Source of the DNA: Streptomyces flavidovirens DSM 40150
GTDB taxonomy: Bacteria; Actinomycetota; Actinomycetes; Streptomycetales; Streptomycetaceae
Length of the DNA stretch: 64,000 nucleotides
Direction of reading: 5' to 3'
Assembly (NCBI RefSeq): GCF_000429085.1
Contig: NZ_AUBE01000022.1
Span: 1-64,000, forward strand
Part shown: in pieces, positions 34,367 to 43,220 of the stretch
Numbering within the stretch: the first letter of the stretch is position 1
How the letters are laid out: each line of letters starts with the position of its first letter
Position numbers and translations under genes: made by a program
The notes under the pieces: generated by a model
Databases searched by the model: none
Told to the model about the DNA's origin: nothing
The model's input: the letters and a program-made list of their open reading frames with translations, nothing else

Positions 34367-35116
34367 TCAGCGGCGTGACGTCTTGCGCGTCGCCCGCAGC
34401 CACTCCTTGTTCATCGCGGCGATGGACGGCAGCGGAATGCCCTTCGGGCACGCGGTGGCGCACTCGCCGGTCAGGGTGCAGCCGCCGAAGCCCTCCTCGT
34501 CCATGGCCGAGACCATGTCGAGGACGCGGGTCTCGCGCTCGGGCGCGCCCTGCGGGAGCACGTTGAGGTGGTTGACCTTCGCGGAGGTGAAGAGCATCGC
34601 CGAGCCGTTCGGGCAGGCGGCGACGCACGCGCCGCAGCCGATGCACTCGGCGTGCTCGAACGCGAAGTCGGCGTCGGCCTTCGGCACGGGCGTGGCGTGC
34701 GCCTCGGGGGCGGCGCCGGTCGGGACGCTGATGTAGCCGCCCGCGCCGATGATCCGGTCGAACGCCGACCGGTCCACCACCAGGTCCTTCACCACCGGGA
34801 AGGCGCCCGCCCGCCACGGCTCGACGTCCACCGTGTCGCCGTCCTTGAAGTGCCGCATGTGCAGCTGGCAGGTGGTGGTGCGCTCCGGGCCGTGCGCGTC
34901 GCCGTTGATGACGACACCGCACGCGCCGCAGATGCCCTCGCGGCAGTCGTGGTCGAAGGCGACCGGCTCGTCGCCGCGCAGGATGAGGGTCTCGTTGAGC
35001 GTGTCGAGCATCTCCAGGAACGACATGTCCTCGGAGATGTCGTCGATGTCGTACGTGACCATGGCGCCGGGTTCCTCGGCATTGCGCTGGCGCCAGACGC
35101 GCAGGGTGAGCCTCAT
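34367..35116 (-). CDS. sdhB: Succinate dehydrogenase/fumarate reductase iron-sulfur subunit
   Basis: A 249-residue subunit. The plant-type [2Fe-2S] ligands are Cys58, Cys63, Cys66 and Cys83 (CREGICGACG ... TCQ). Clusters of the ferredoxin type follow in CIGCGACVAACP and CATACPKG. It carries electrons from SdhA to the membrane quinone site. Its ATG overlaps the sdhA stop by 4 bp. The gene is last in sdhCAB, with no obvious T-rich terminator before the ESX operon. Confidence 0.95.
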   Translation of the reverse strand: MRLTLRVWRQRNAEEPGAMVTYDIDDISEDMSFLEMLDTLNETLILRGDEPVAFDHDCREGICGACGVVINGDAHGPERTTTCQLHMRHFKDGDTVDVEPWRAGAFPVVKDLVVDRSAFDRIIGAGGYISVPTGAAPEAHATPVPKADADFAFEHAECIGCGACVAACPNGSAMLFTSAKVNHLNVLPQGAPERETRVLDMVSAMDEEGFGGCTLTGECATACPKGIPLPSIAAMNKEWLRATRKTSRR

Positions 35117-37062
35117 GCGTAACTCCGCTGGGTGGGGTGGACGTAGGCGAATTCGAGGGCTTCCTTGTGCAGTACGGGAGCCCGGCCCGTACCCACGAAC
35201 TCCCAGGCGGCGGCATACGAGAACTCCTCGTCCCTCCGCTCCGCCTCACCGCCCTCGCTCTGGCTCTCCTCGCGGAAGTGGCCGCCGCAGGACTCGGTGC
35301 GGTGCAGGGCGTCGAGGCACAGCAGTTCGGCGAGCTCCAGGTAGTCGACGATGCGGTTCGCCTTCTCCAGCGACTGGTTGAGCTCCTCGCCCGTACCCGG
35401 CACCTTGATCCTTCGCCAGACCTCCTCGCGGATCTCCGGGATGCGGCCGAGTGCCTTCCGCAGGCCCTCCTCGGTGCGGGCCATCCCGCAGTACTCCCAC
35501 AGGAGTTCCCCGATCTCCTTGTGGAAGGAGTCGGGGGTCCGGTCGCCGTCGACGGCCAGCAGCCGTTCCAGGCGGTCGTTGGTCTCCGCGACCGCGCGGA
35601 CCGCCTCCGGGTGGCTCGCGTCGACGTCGTCGTGGTGGGGGTTGCGGGCGAGGTAGTCGTTGATGGTGGACGGCAGGACGAAGTAACCGTCGGCCAGGCC
35701 CTGCATCAGCGCGGAGGCGCCGAGGCGGTTGGCGCCGTGGTCGGAGAAGTTCGCCTCGCCGATCGCGAAGAGACCGGGGACGGTGGTCTGGAGGTCGTAG
35801 TCGACCCACAGGCCGCCCATCGTGTAGTGGATCGCCGGGTAGATGCGCATGGGCACCTCGTACGGATTCTCGGCGGTGATCCGCTCGTACATCTCGAAGA
35901 GGTTGCCGTACTTGTCCTCGACCGCCTTGCGGCCGAGGCGCCGGATCGCGTCGGCGAAGTCGAGGTAGACGCCCTGCCCGCCGGGGCCGACGCCGCGCCC
36001 CTCGTCGCAGACGTTCTTCGCGGCGCGCGAGGCGATGTCGCGCGGCACCAGGTTGCCGAAGGACGGGTAGATGCGCTCCAGGTAGTAGTCGCGCTCGTCC
36101 TCCGGGATGTCGGCCGGCGGGCGCGTGTCGCCCTGCGCCTTGGGGACCCAGATGCGGCCGTCGTTGCGCAGCGACTCGCTCATCAGGGTGAGCTTGGACT
36201 GGTGGTCGCCGGAGCGCGGGATGCAGGTGGGGTGGATCTGGGTGAAGCACGGGTTGGCGAAGTACGCGCCGCGCCGGTGGGCGCGCCAGATCGCCGTCGC
36301 GTTGGAGTTCTTGGCGTTGGTAGAGAGGTAGAAGACGTTGCCGTAGCCGCCGCTCGCGAGCACCACGGCGTCCGCGAAGTACGTGTCGATGCGGCCGGTG
36401 ATCAGGTCGCGGGCGACGATGCCGCGCGCCCGCCCGTCGACGACGATGAGGTCCAGCATCTCGGTGCGCGCGTGCATCTCGACGTTGCCGGCGGCGATCT
36501 GCCGGGACAGCGCCTGGTAGGCGCCGAGCAGGAGCTGCTGCCCCGTCTGGCCTCGGGCGTAGAAGGTCCTCGAGACCTGTACGCCGCCGAAGGAGCGGGT
36601 GTCGAGCAGGCCGCCGTACTCGCGCGCGAAGGGCACGCCCTGCGCCACGCACTGGTCGATGATCTCGACGGAGATCTGCGCGAGCCGGTGGACGTTCGAC
36701 TCGCGGGCGCGGAAGTCGCCGCCCTTGACGGTGTCGTAGAAGAGGCGGTGGATGGAGTCGCCGTCGTTGCGGTAGTTCTTGGCGGCGTTGATGCCGCCCT
36801 GCGCGGCGATGGAGTGGGCGCGGCGGGGCGAGTCCTGGTAGCAGAACTGGACGACGTGGTAGCCCTGTTCGGCGAGCGTGGCGCCCGCCGCGCCGCCCGC
36901 GAGGCCCGTGCCGACGACGATGACGGTGTGCTTGCGGCGGTTGGCCGGGTTGACCAGCTTGGCCTCGAAGCGGCGGGTGTCCCAGCGCTCGGCGATGGGA
37001 CCGGAGGGGGCTTTGGTGTCGATGACCGGCGCGCCGGTCGAGTAGGCCGTGTAATCGCTCAT
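35113..37062 (-). CDS. sdhA: Succinate dehydrogenase/fumarate reductase flavoprotein subunit
   Basis: A 649-residue flavoprotein with the FAD motif VVGTGLAGGAAGATLAE near 50, the covalent-FAD His in RRAHSIAAQGGINA, and the active-site regions HPTCIPRSGDHQSKLTLMSES and HYTMGGLWVDYD. Length and motifs fit the Bacillus-type SdhCAB enzyme. It oxidises succinate on the cytoplasmic side. ATG 37062 is 1 bp from the sdhC stop. The long antisense frame over the same bases is a composition artefact. Confidence 0.96.
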   Translation of the reverse strand: MSDYTAYSTGAPVIDTKAPSGPIAERWDTRRFEAKLVNPANRRKHTVIVVGTGLAGGAAGATLAEQGYHVVQFCYQDSPRRAHSIAAQGGINAAKNYRNDGDSIHRLFYDTVKGGDFRARESNVHRLAQISVEIIDQCVAQGVPFAREYGGLLDTRSFGGVQVSRTFYARGQTGQQLLLGAYQALSRQIAAGNVEMHARTEMLDLIVVDGRARGIVARDLITGRIDTYFADAVVLASGGYGNVFYLSTNAKNSNATAIWRAHRRGAYFANPCFTQIHPTCIPRSGDHQSKLTLMSESLRNDGRIWVPKAQGDTRPPADIPEDERDYYLERIYPSFGNLVPRDIASRAAKNVCDEGRGVGPGGQGVYLDFADAIRRLGRKAVEDKYGNLFEMYERITAENPYEVPMRIYPAIHYTMGGLWVDYDLQTTVPGLFAIGEANFSDHGANRLGASALMQGLADGYFVLPSTINDYLARNPHHDDVDASHPEAVRAVAETNDRLERLLAVDGDRTPDSFHKEIGELLWEYCGMARTEEGLRKALGRIPEIREEVWRRIKVPGTGEELNQSLEKANRIVDYLELAELLCLDALHRTESCGGHFREESQSEGGEAERRDEEFSYAAAWEFVGTGRAPVLHKEALEFAYVHPTQRSYA

Positions 37063-37063
37063 G

Positions 37064-37768
37064 TCAGCTCACCACTCCAGTCATGACGGCCACCGGTACG
37101 GAGACGAATCCGGCGGTCAGCACCAGCGCGAGACCGTTGGCCACGGTCTTGAGGATCCGGTCGCGCCGCGCGTTCCCCACGCCCAGCGTCTGCGCGGCGC
37201 TCCAGAAGCCGTGCCGGATGTGCAGCCCCACGGCTGTCATCGCCACGAGGTAGATGACGTTCCCGTACCAGGTGCTGAAGGTCGCGACGACGTTCTCGTA
37301 CGGGCGCCCCGGCTGGGCGTTCTCGTTCACCGTGAGCGTCGTCAGGTCCAGCAGGTGCCACACGATGAACAGCGCGAGGATGATCCCGCCCCACCGCATC
37401 GTGCGCGTCGCGTAGCTGGCCCGCCGCCGCTTGTGCACGTACTTGCTCGGCCGCGCCCTGATGTCCCGCCTGCTGAGCTGGTACGCCGCGACGCCGTGCA
37501 GCACCACCGCCGCGAGCAGCACCACGCGTACGATCCACAGCGCCCACTCGTAGTGGAGCAGGGGCTCCCCCATGGTGCGCAGCCAGTGCGCGTACGCGTT
37601 GAACTCGCCGGAACCGAAGAAGATCTTGAGGTTGCCGAGCATGTGGGCGACCAGGTACATGAGCATGATCAGGCCGCTCACGGCCATCACCGTCTTCTTG
37701 CCGACGGTCGATCCCCAGAGCGAGCGCGTGAGGGACGGTTGTCGATCCGTCCGCGTAGCCAGTGCCAT
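37064..37768 (-). CDS. sdhC: Succinate dehydrogenase cytochrome b subunit
   Basis: A 234-residue membrane protein with five hydrophobic segments (about 30-50, 75-100, 118-138, 160-185 and 205-228), as in the single-subunit Bacillus-type anchors. Heme-ligand histidines are likely in LVAHMLGN, VLHGVAAYQL, IVWHLLDL and GLHIRHGFW. It anchors SdhAB and passes electrons to menaquinone. ATG 37768 is preferred over an upstream in-frame start because conserved sequence begins with TRTDRQPSLTRSLWGS. It diverges from the LysR gene. Confidence 0.93.
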   Translation of the reverse strand: MALATRTDRQPSLTRSLWGSTVGKKTVMAVSGLIMLMYLVAHMLGNLKIFFGSGEFNAYAHWLRTMGEPLLHYEWALWIVRVVLLAAVVLHGVAAYQLSRRDIRARPSKYVHKRRRASYATRTMRWGGIILALFIVWHLLDLTTLTVNENAQPGRPYENVVATFSTWYGNVIYLVAMTAVGLHIRHGFWSAAQTLGVGNARRDRILKTVANGLALVLTAGFVSVPVAVMTGVVS

Positions 37769-37826
37769 GGCACCGACGCTAGGGCCGACGGGCCCAGAGG
37801 TCCAAGACATGGTCCGGCTCATGTCC

Positions 37827-37841
37827 ATAGGCTGGTCCTAT
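37827..37841. promoter_or_regulatory. LysR-type palindrome ATAGG-N5-CCTAT
   Basis: Perfect inverted repeat of 5-bp arms (37827-37831 and 37837-37841) in the 91-bp space between sdhC and the lysR gene, with 18 bp between its end and the LysR start. Size and symmetry match LysR-type binding boxes, so it could control both directions. Confidence 0.65.
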
Positions 37842-37859
37842 CGGCGATATCGTGGGCTC

Positions 37860-38780
37860 ATGCAGTTCCAGCAGCTCCTCTACTTCGTGACCGTCGCGGA
37901 GACCCTGCACTTCACGCACGCCGCCGAGCAGGTGCACGTCTCCCAGCCGTCCCTCTCCCAGCAGATCCGCGCCCTGGAGAAGGAGCTGGGCGCCGACCTC
38001 TTCACCCGCGCCCGCGGCAACATCTCCCTCACCGACGCCGGCGAGGCCCTGCTGCCGCTCGCCCGCCGCATCCTCGCCGACGCCGACACCGCCCGCCACG
38101 AGGTCCAGGAGCTGGCCCAGCTGCGGCGCGGCCGGGTGCGGCTCGGTGCGACGCCGAGCCTGTGCACGGGGCTGCTCCCGGACGTACTGCGCACCTTCCA
38201 CGATCTGCATCCCGGCATCCAGCTGCTGATCGAGGAGGGCGGCTCGCACGATCTCGTACGGGAACTGGCGCGCGGCGCGCTCGACCTGGCCCTGGTCGTG
38301 CTGCCGCTGCCGTCGCCGTCACCGGCCCTGACCACGGTCGAGCTGCTGCACGAGGACCTGGTCGTGGTGTCCGCCGCCGCACTGCCCCGTCCCGGAAGGG
38401 GCGGCAGGTCCGTACGCGTCGCGGATCTGGAGTGCGAGCCGCTGGTGATGTTCCGGCACGGGTACGACCTGCGGGAGCTGACCGTCGCCGCCTGCCGCGC
38501 CGAAGGATTTGAGCCGTCCTTCACGGTCGAGGGCGGCGAGATGGACGCCGTGCTCGGCTTCGTACGGGCCGGGCTCGGCCTCGCGGTCGTGCCGCGCATG
38601 GTGGCCGCGCGGGCGGGGCGCGACCTGCGGGTCACGCCCCTGGCCCGGCCGGGCCTGCACCGTACGATCGCGCTCGCGCACCGCAGCGACGTGGCTCCGC
38701 CGCGCGCGGCGCGCGAGCTGCAGAACGTACTCCTCGCTTCTCGCGTCCGTCAGACGGCGTCGGCCAGCAGCAAGGTGTGA
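37860..38780 (+). CDS. LysR family transcriptional regulator
   Basis: A 306-residue LysR regulator. Residues 1-60 hold the winged HTH (FTHAAEQVHVSQPSLSQQIRALEKELG). Residues 90-290 form the periplasmic-binding-like effector domain starting with RLGATPSLCTGLLPDVL. It is divergent from sdhCAB and probably regulates it, autoregulation through the ATAGG palindrome being likely. ATG 37860 is preferred; upstream frame is only antisense to sdhC. The 3' end overlaps the convergent c-di-GMP gene by about 30 bp. Confidence 0.9.
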   Translation: MQFQQLLYFVTVAETLHFTHAAEQVHVSQPSLSQQIRALEKELGADLFTRARGNISLTDAGEALLPLARRILADADTARHEVQELAQLRRGRVRLGATPSLCTGLLPDVLRTFHDLHPGIQLLIEEGGSHDLVRELARGALDLALVVLPLPSPSPALTTVELLHEDLVVVSAAALPRPGRGGRSVRVADLECEPLVMFRHGYDLRELTVAACRAEGFEPSFTVEGGEMDAVLGFVRAGLGLAVVPRMVAARAGRDLRVTPLARPGLHRTIALAHRSDVAPPRAARELQNVLLASRVRQTASASSKV

Positions 38781-40969
38781 ATGCGGTCGGGAGCGCCGGG
38801 CCGCGCGTAGTACCAGCCCTGCGCGGTGTCGCAGCCCAGCTCGCGCAGCTGCGCGGCCTGCGCGCCCGTCTCGACGCCCTCCACCGTCACGGCCAGCTTC
38901 AGGCTGTGCGCCAGTGACACGATCCCCTCGACGATCTTCAGGTCGACGGCGTCGGCCGGGTGCTGCTGCATGGACTGGGTGAAGGACCGGTCCAGCTTGA
39001 GCACGCTCACCGGCAGCCTGCGCAGATTGGCGAGGTTGGAGTAGCCGGTGCCGAAGTCGTCGAGCGCGATGTCGACGCCCATCTCGGCGAGCTGGCGCAG
39101 CGGCTTGAGCAGGTCGTCGTCGGCGCCGATCAGCGCCGACTCGGTGACCTCCAGGCACAGGGCGCCCGGTTCGAGGCCCGCCCGTTCCAGCACGTCCACG
39201 GTGTCGGAGACCAGGCCGGGGTGGTGCAGCTGCATCGGTGAGAGGTTGACGTTGATCCGCAGCGGCCCGCCGTCGGAGTGCCGCTTCTGCCAGAACCTGG
39301 CCTGGCGTACGGACTCTTCGAGCACCCAGCGGCCGAGCGGCACGATGAGACCGGTGTGCTCGGCGAGCGGAATGAACCGGTCCGGGCCGAGGACACCGTG
39401 CTGCGGGTGGCACCAGCGCACCAGCGCCTCCGCGCCGTGCACGCTGCCGTCACCGAGATGCACGAGCGGCTGGTACTCGATGAAGAACTCGTTCCGCTCC
39501 AGCGCGGCGGGCAGCGCGTTGGTGAGGCCGTGCCGGGTGATGGCGCGGGCGTCCGCCTCCGCGTCGGCGGTCTCGAAGCGGTTGCCGCCCGCCGACTTGG
39601 CGCGGTACATGGTGATGTCGGCGCTGCGCAGCACCTCCGCAGGACCACGCTCGCCCGCCGGGCCTTCGACGATGCCGATGCTGCCCCGCACGGTCAGGTC
39701 CCGGCCCTCGATACGGATCGGAGCGGCGAGCGCGTTCAGTATGCGGGCGGCGAGCTCGTCTACCTCCTGGCGGGTGTCGGGCCCCGTGGTCAGCGCCACG
39801 AACTCGTCGCCGCCGAGCCTGGCCACCATCTCGCCGGGCGCTGTCGCGCAGCTCTGCAAGCGGTCGGCGACCTCCACGAGCAGCCGGTCGCCGGCCGAGT
39901 GGCCCAGGCTGTCGTTGACCGCCTTGAAACCGTCGAGGTCCAGGTAGCACAGGCCGAAGCGCATGCCGTCGCCCGCGGACAGGGCCTTCTCCAGGCGCTC
40001 GAAGAAGAGCGTACGGTTCGGCAGTCCGGTCAGGGCGTCGTGGGTGGCCTCGTAGCGCAGCCGCAGGTTCAGCAGCCGCCGCTCGGTGGTGTCCTCCATG
40101 AGCGCCAGCTGGTACTGCGGACGGCCGTCGGCGTCACGCAGCAGCGAGACCGTCAGGTTCGTCCACAGGACGGTGCCGTCGGTGCGGTAGTACGGCTTCT
40201 CCACGCGGTAGTTCTCGCGCTCGCCGCGCACCAGCTCGCCGTACAGCCTCCAGACATGGGGCGTGTCCTCAGGGTGGACCCACTCGCTCACCTTCCGGCC
40301 GCGCATGTAATGGTCGAGCCCGCCGAACATCCGCATGAGCGCCTCGTTGACCTCCAGGATGTTGCCTTCGAGGTCCGCGATGCCTATGCCGATCGCCGCG
40401 CCTTCGAAAACCGCGCGCAACCGGGTCTCCGTGGCGTGCAGTACCTTCTGCGCCTCGCTGCTCGCCAGGAGGGACGACCTGGCGAGGGCCTCCTGCTCGG
40501 CGAGGGTGCGCTCACGCAGCGCCTGCGCGAAGCCGGCGGCGATGGCGTGCTGGAGCCGGGCGCAGCGGGCCCGGTGCTCCTCCGACTCCGCGGGCGAGTC
40601 GTTCTCCCCGGCGCAATACAGCACCAGGTAGGAGTCGACGACTCCGAGCGTACGGACGAGGGCGTCCGGGTCGGTGCAGTGGGCGGCGACCAGGGCGGCG
40701 CCCACCTCGTGCGCGGGCGCGGTGTCGAAGGGCCGGCGGTGCAGGGCCTCGCTCAACTGCCGTGCCAGCGGCAGCAGGTGCTCTTCGACCTCGGGGCGGG
40801 TCAGGGAGGTGGCGGTGACGGGGAAGATCGCCCGGCTCCAGATCGTGGCGAACCGCCCGAGTCTGTCGTCCCGGTCGTCGCGGTCACCACGGTCGTCGAG
40901 GCCGCGCGCGGCCGCTCGCCCCGCCTCCCGTCCGGAGCCGGGCCCCGGTGCCTGCGATGGCACGCTCAC
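38750..40969 (-). CDS. rmdA: PAS-GGDEF-EAL bifunctional c-di-GMP enzyme, RmdA-like
   Basis: A 739-residue cytoplasmic protein. After a 200-residue N-terminal helical region comes a PAS domain (about 205-320), a diguanylate cyclase domain with an intact RLGGDEFV site, and an EAL phosphodiesterase domain with GAEALVRW and the DDFGTGYSNL loop, all catalytic motifs kept. It resembles S. coelicolor RmdA, which affects aerial development, both in architecture and in its position near sdh genes and an SCO0930-type lipoprotein. GTG 40969 overlaps the methyltransferase stop by 4 bp. The start region has an Asp/Arg repeat (DRGDRDDRDDR). Confidence 0.8.
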   Translation of the reverse strand: MSVPSQAPGPGSGREAGRAAARGLDDRGDRDDRDDRLGRFATIWSRAIFPVTATSLTRPEVEEHLLPLARQLSEALHRRPFDTAPAHEVGAALVAAHCTDPDALVRTLGVVDSYLVLYCAGENDSPAESEEHRARCARLQHAIAAGFAQALRERTLAEQEALARSSLLASSEAQKVLHATETRLRAVFEGAAIGIGIADLEGNILEVNEALMRMFGGLDHYMRGRKVSEWVHPEDTPHVWRLYGELVRGERENYRVEKPYYRTDGTVLWTNLTVSLLRDADGRPQYQLALMEDTTERRLLNLRLRYEATHDALTGLPNRTLFFERLEKALSAGDGMRFGLCYLDLDGFKAVNDSLGHSAGDRLLVEVADRLQSCATAPGEMVARLGGDEFVALTTGPDTRQEVDELAARILNALAAPIRIEGRDLTVRGSIGIVEGPAGERGPAEVLRSADITMYRAKSAGGNRFETADAEADARAITRHGLTNALPAALERNEFFIEYQPLVHLGDGSVHGAEALVRWCHPQHGVLGPDRFIPLAEHTGLIVPLGRWVLEESVRQARFWQKRHSDGGPLRINVNLSPMQLHHPGLVSDTVDVLERAGLEPGALCLEVTESALIGADDDLLKPLRQLAEMGVDIALDDFGTGYSNLANLRRLPVSVLKLDRSFTQSMQQHPADAVDLKIVEGIVSLAHSLKLAVTVEGVETGAQAAQLRELGCDTAQGWYYARPGAPDRIHTLLLADAV

Positions 40970-41808
40970 GCCTTGCGTCCCACTCCTGCGAAGCCCGAGA
41001 AGGCGAACGGATCCTCCTGCGAGAGGGGGGTCTCCGGCCGCCACTCGGCCATCGGGACCAGTCCCGGCTCGACCATCTCGTACCCCTCGAAGAACCGCGC
41101 GACCTCCTCGCGCGGGCGCATGACCAGCGGGTTCTTGATGCTCTTGTAGACCCCGACCGTGCCGCCCACCTGTTCCTCGGGGAGCGGGACTCCCTCGTAG
41201 GAGGCGTGGGTGAGGATGACGAGGCTGCCGGGCGCGAGGGCGTCGCGCAGGGTGTCCACCGCGCACTGCGGGTCGTCGGCGTCCTCGACGAAGTGGAGTA
41301 CGGCCACCAGCAGCAGCGCCACCGGGCGGTCGAAATCGATGAGTCCGCCGACGACGGGGCTGCTCAGGATGTCCTGTGGCTTGCGCAGGTCGGCCGCGGC
41401 TATGCCGGCCCGGTCGTTGCCCGCGAGCACGGCCCGGCTGTGCGCGACGGCGACCGGATCGTGGTCGACGTACGCCACGCGGGCCTCGGGGTTGGCCGCC
41501 TGGGCGACCTCGTGGACGTTGCCGAAGGTCGGGATGCCGGATCCGATGTCGAGGAACTGGGTGATGCCCTCGTCAGCCGCGAAGCGCACCGCGCGGCGCA
41601 TGAACGCCCTGTTCGCCTGCATGATCTTGGGCAGGCCCGGCATGAACTCCATTGCCTTGCGGGCCGCTTCCCTGTCGACCTCGAAGTTGTGCGAACCGCC
41701 CAGGTAGAAGTCGTAAATCCGGGACACGCTCGGCACCGTGAGGTCGATGCCCTGTGGTGCCCAGGCGGGTCGCTCCATCAATCTCTCCAACTCATCGCCA
41801 GGGGACAT
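40966..41808 (-). CDS. SAM-dependent methyltransferase, DUF574 family
   Basis: A 280-residue protein of the actinobacterial DUF574 family, easily recognised by SRIYDFYLGGSHNFEVDR near 30-46, the SAM motif FLDIGSGIPTFGNVHEVA and the VAYVDHDPVAV strand, then LRDALAPGSLVILTH. The target of the methylation is unknown, though several members sit near regulators. It is translationally coupled (GTGA overlap) with the c-di-GMP enzyme downstream, suggesting a shared signalling role. ATG 41808 or the Met 11 residues later may be used. Confidence 0.88.
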   Translation of the reverse strand: MSPGDELERLMERPAWAPQGIDLTVPSVSRIYDFYLGGSHNFEVDREAARKAMEFMPGLPKIMQANRAFMRRAVRFAADEGITQFLDIGSGIPTFGNVHEVAQAANPEARVAYVDHDPVAVAHSRAVLAGNDRAGIAAADLRKPQDILSSPVVGGLIDFDRPVALLLVAVLHFVEDADDPQCAVDTLRDALAPGSLVILTHASYEGVPLPEEQVGGTVGVYKSIKNPLVMRPREEVARFFEGYEMVEPGLVPMAEWRPETPLSQEDPFAFSGFAGVGRKA

Positions 41809-41931
41809 CCGGTCATGACCTAGACCGGTGTTCGAGCCGAGGCTACTGATCGGCAGGCATCAGAGCGAGCAAAAACGGAAATTGGCGGTCCGTTCTCGGT
41901 CACACGCCGCAGGCATGTGCGGCACAAACGA

Positions 41932-41971
41932 CCGGCCCGCCCCTGCCGCACGGGGCGGAGGGACGGGCCGG
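41932..41971. terminator. Hairpin near end of SCO0930-type gene
   Basis: CCGGCCCG (41932-41939) pairs with CGGGCCGG (41964-41971), with an inner GCCCC/GGGGC stem. It lies about 40 bp past the stop of the minus-strand lipoprotein gene and probably terminates its transcript. Confidence 0.6.
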
Positions 41972-42008
41972 GGTGGCCGGGCGCCACAGCGCGGGGACGC
42001 TGCCGGAA

Positions 42009-43007
42009 CTACTTGGGCGCGCCGACCAGCTTGCCCTCGGGCGAGACCGCGTACCAAGTGCCGCCGACACCCTGACCGTTGGTGTCACCCGGCTTCGCGT
42101 CACCCGAGAAGGTGTAGAGGGGCCAGCAGTCGATTGTCTGCTGCTTGATGCCGTCGGGGCGGTCGAAGGTGACGAAGCCCTTCTTGAGGATGCCTTCGGT
42201 GTCGTTCTTGTCGACCGGCGGGACGACCGGCCACTTGTCGAGGCAGGCGCCGGTGCAGGCGGTCTTCATCGGCCAGGCCGAGTCCTTCTTGAACCGGTAG
42301 ACCGTCATGCCCTTGGAGTCCACCACGACGTCACCGAGCTTGGCGTCCTTGCGTACGGACATGCCCGCGAGGTCGGCGGGGTTCGCGGCCCCCGCCTCGC
42401 CCGCGTCACCGGCGCCGGTGTCGCCGCCCGCCGCGCCCGGTGCGGCCTTCTTGCCGTCGGGGGCGGAGGCGAACCAGGTTCCGCCGACGCCCTGGCCCTT
42501 GGCGTCGCCGGGCTTGGTGTCCTTGGCGAAGCGGTACATGGGCCAGCCGCCGACGGTGAGCTGCTTGGTGCCGTCGGCCCGCTCCACCTCGCCGAGCATC
42601 GAGGCGTCGGTACCGGGGGCGGCCGTGGCGTCACTCGCCGGCACGACCGGCCAGGCCTTCGCACAGTCGCCCTCGCAATTCGACTTCGGCGGGCCGGCGG
42701 TGTCCTTGTCGAACCGGTAGAGCGTGAAGCCCTCGCTGTCGGTGAGCACCTTGCCGAGCTTCTTGCTGTCCCAGACGGACAGTTGTCCCGCGGCCTTGGG
42801 CGCGGCGGCCGCGCCGCCGGCGGCGTCGTCACCGTAGCCGCCCTTGTCGGAACCGTAACCGCTGTCGGCGGGCTGCTGCGCGGGGTTGGCGTTGCCCACG
42901 GCCTGGCCATTGGGGGATTCGGTCACCTTGTCCTGACCGCACGCCGTCGTCAGCGCCATCACAGCCGCCGCCGTCACCGCGAGCGAGACGTTCCGCCAGG
43001 TCTTCAT
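42009..43007 (-). CDS. SCO0930-type lipoprotein with secreted repeats (COG4315)
   Basis: A 332-residue lipoprotein. The signal ends in ALTTAC with Cys23 as the lipid-bearing residue. Two units follow, each made of two 'secreted repeat' segments of the pattern GFTLYRFDKDT ... GDCAKAWPV and GWPMYRFAKDTKPGDAKGQGVGGTWFA, the second unit starting near 217. Conserved Cys pairs (CEGDC, CTGAC) suggest disulfides or heme/copper contact. Function is unknown. The family name refers to the S. coelicolor protein, and its neighbour there is the RmdA gene, as here. Confidence 0.88.
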   Translation of the reverse strand: MKTWRNVSLAVTAAAVMALTTACGQDKVTESPNGQAVGNANPAQQPADSGYGSDKGGYGDDAAGGAAAAPKAAGQLSVWDSKKLGKVLTDSEGFTLYRFDKDTAGPPKSNCEGDCAKAWPVVPASDATAAPGTDASMLGEVERADGTKQLTVGGWPMYRFAKDTKPGDAKGQGVGGTWFASAPDGKKAAPGAAGGDTGAGDAGEAGAANPADLAGMSVRKDAKLGDVVVDSKGMTVYRFKKDSAWPMKTACTGACLDKWPVVPPVDKNDTEGILKKGFVTFDRPDGIKQQTIDCWPLYTFSGDAKPGDTNGQGVGGTWYAVSPEGKLVGAPK

Positions 43008-43220
43008 GTGGACTCCTGTGCACCGAGGGTGTGTTGCGACGCTCCAGTGCGTCGCTCATGGCCCTAGGTACGGGCGGGATGTGCCCGGGTGTTCAAAGCC
43101 TTCGCAGAAATTTCGTAATGACCTTCGCGACGGGGAAGGCGATCTCAAACGCAAAGCCGCGAAAGTCCTGCCATCAGGGGAATTGGGCCGGACGGCGCGT
43201 AGCGGAGGCCCGCCCGGACC

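Noticed and set aside
35137..37086. 649-residue plus-strand frame
   Set aside because: Exactly antisense to sdhA, whose motifs are unmistakable.
38750..41266. Longer N-terminus for the c-di-GMP enzyme
   Set aside because: The extra 99 residues are the methyltransferase gene in another frame; the GTG at 40969 gives the usual 4-bp overlap.
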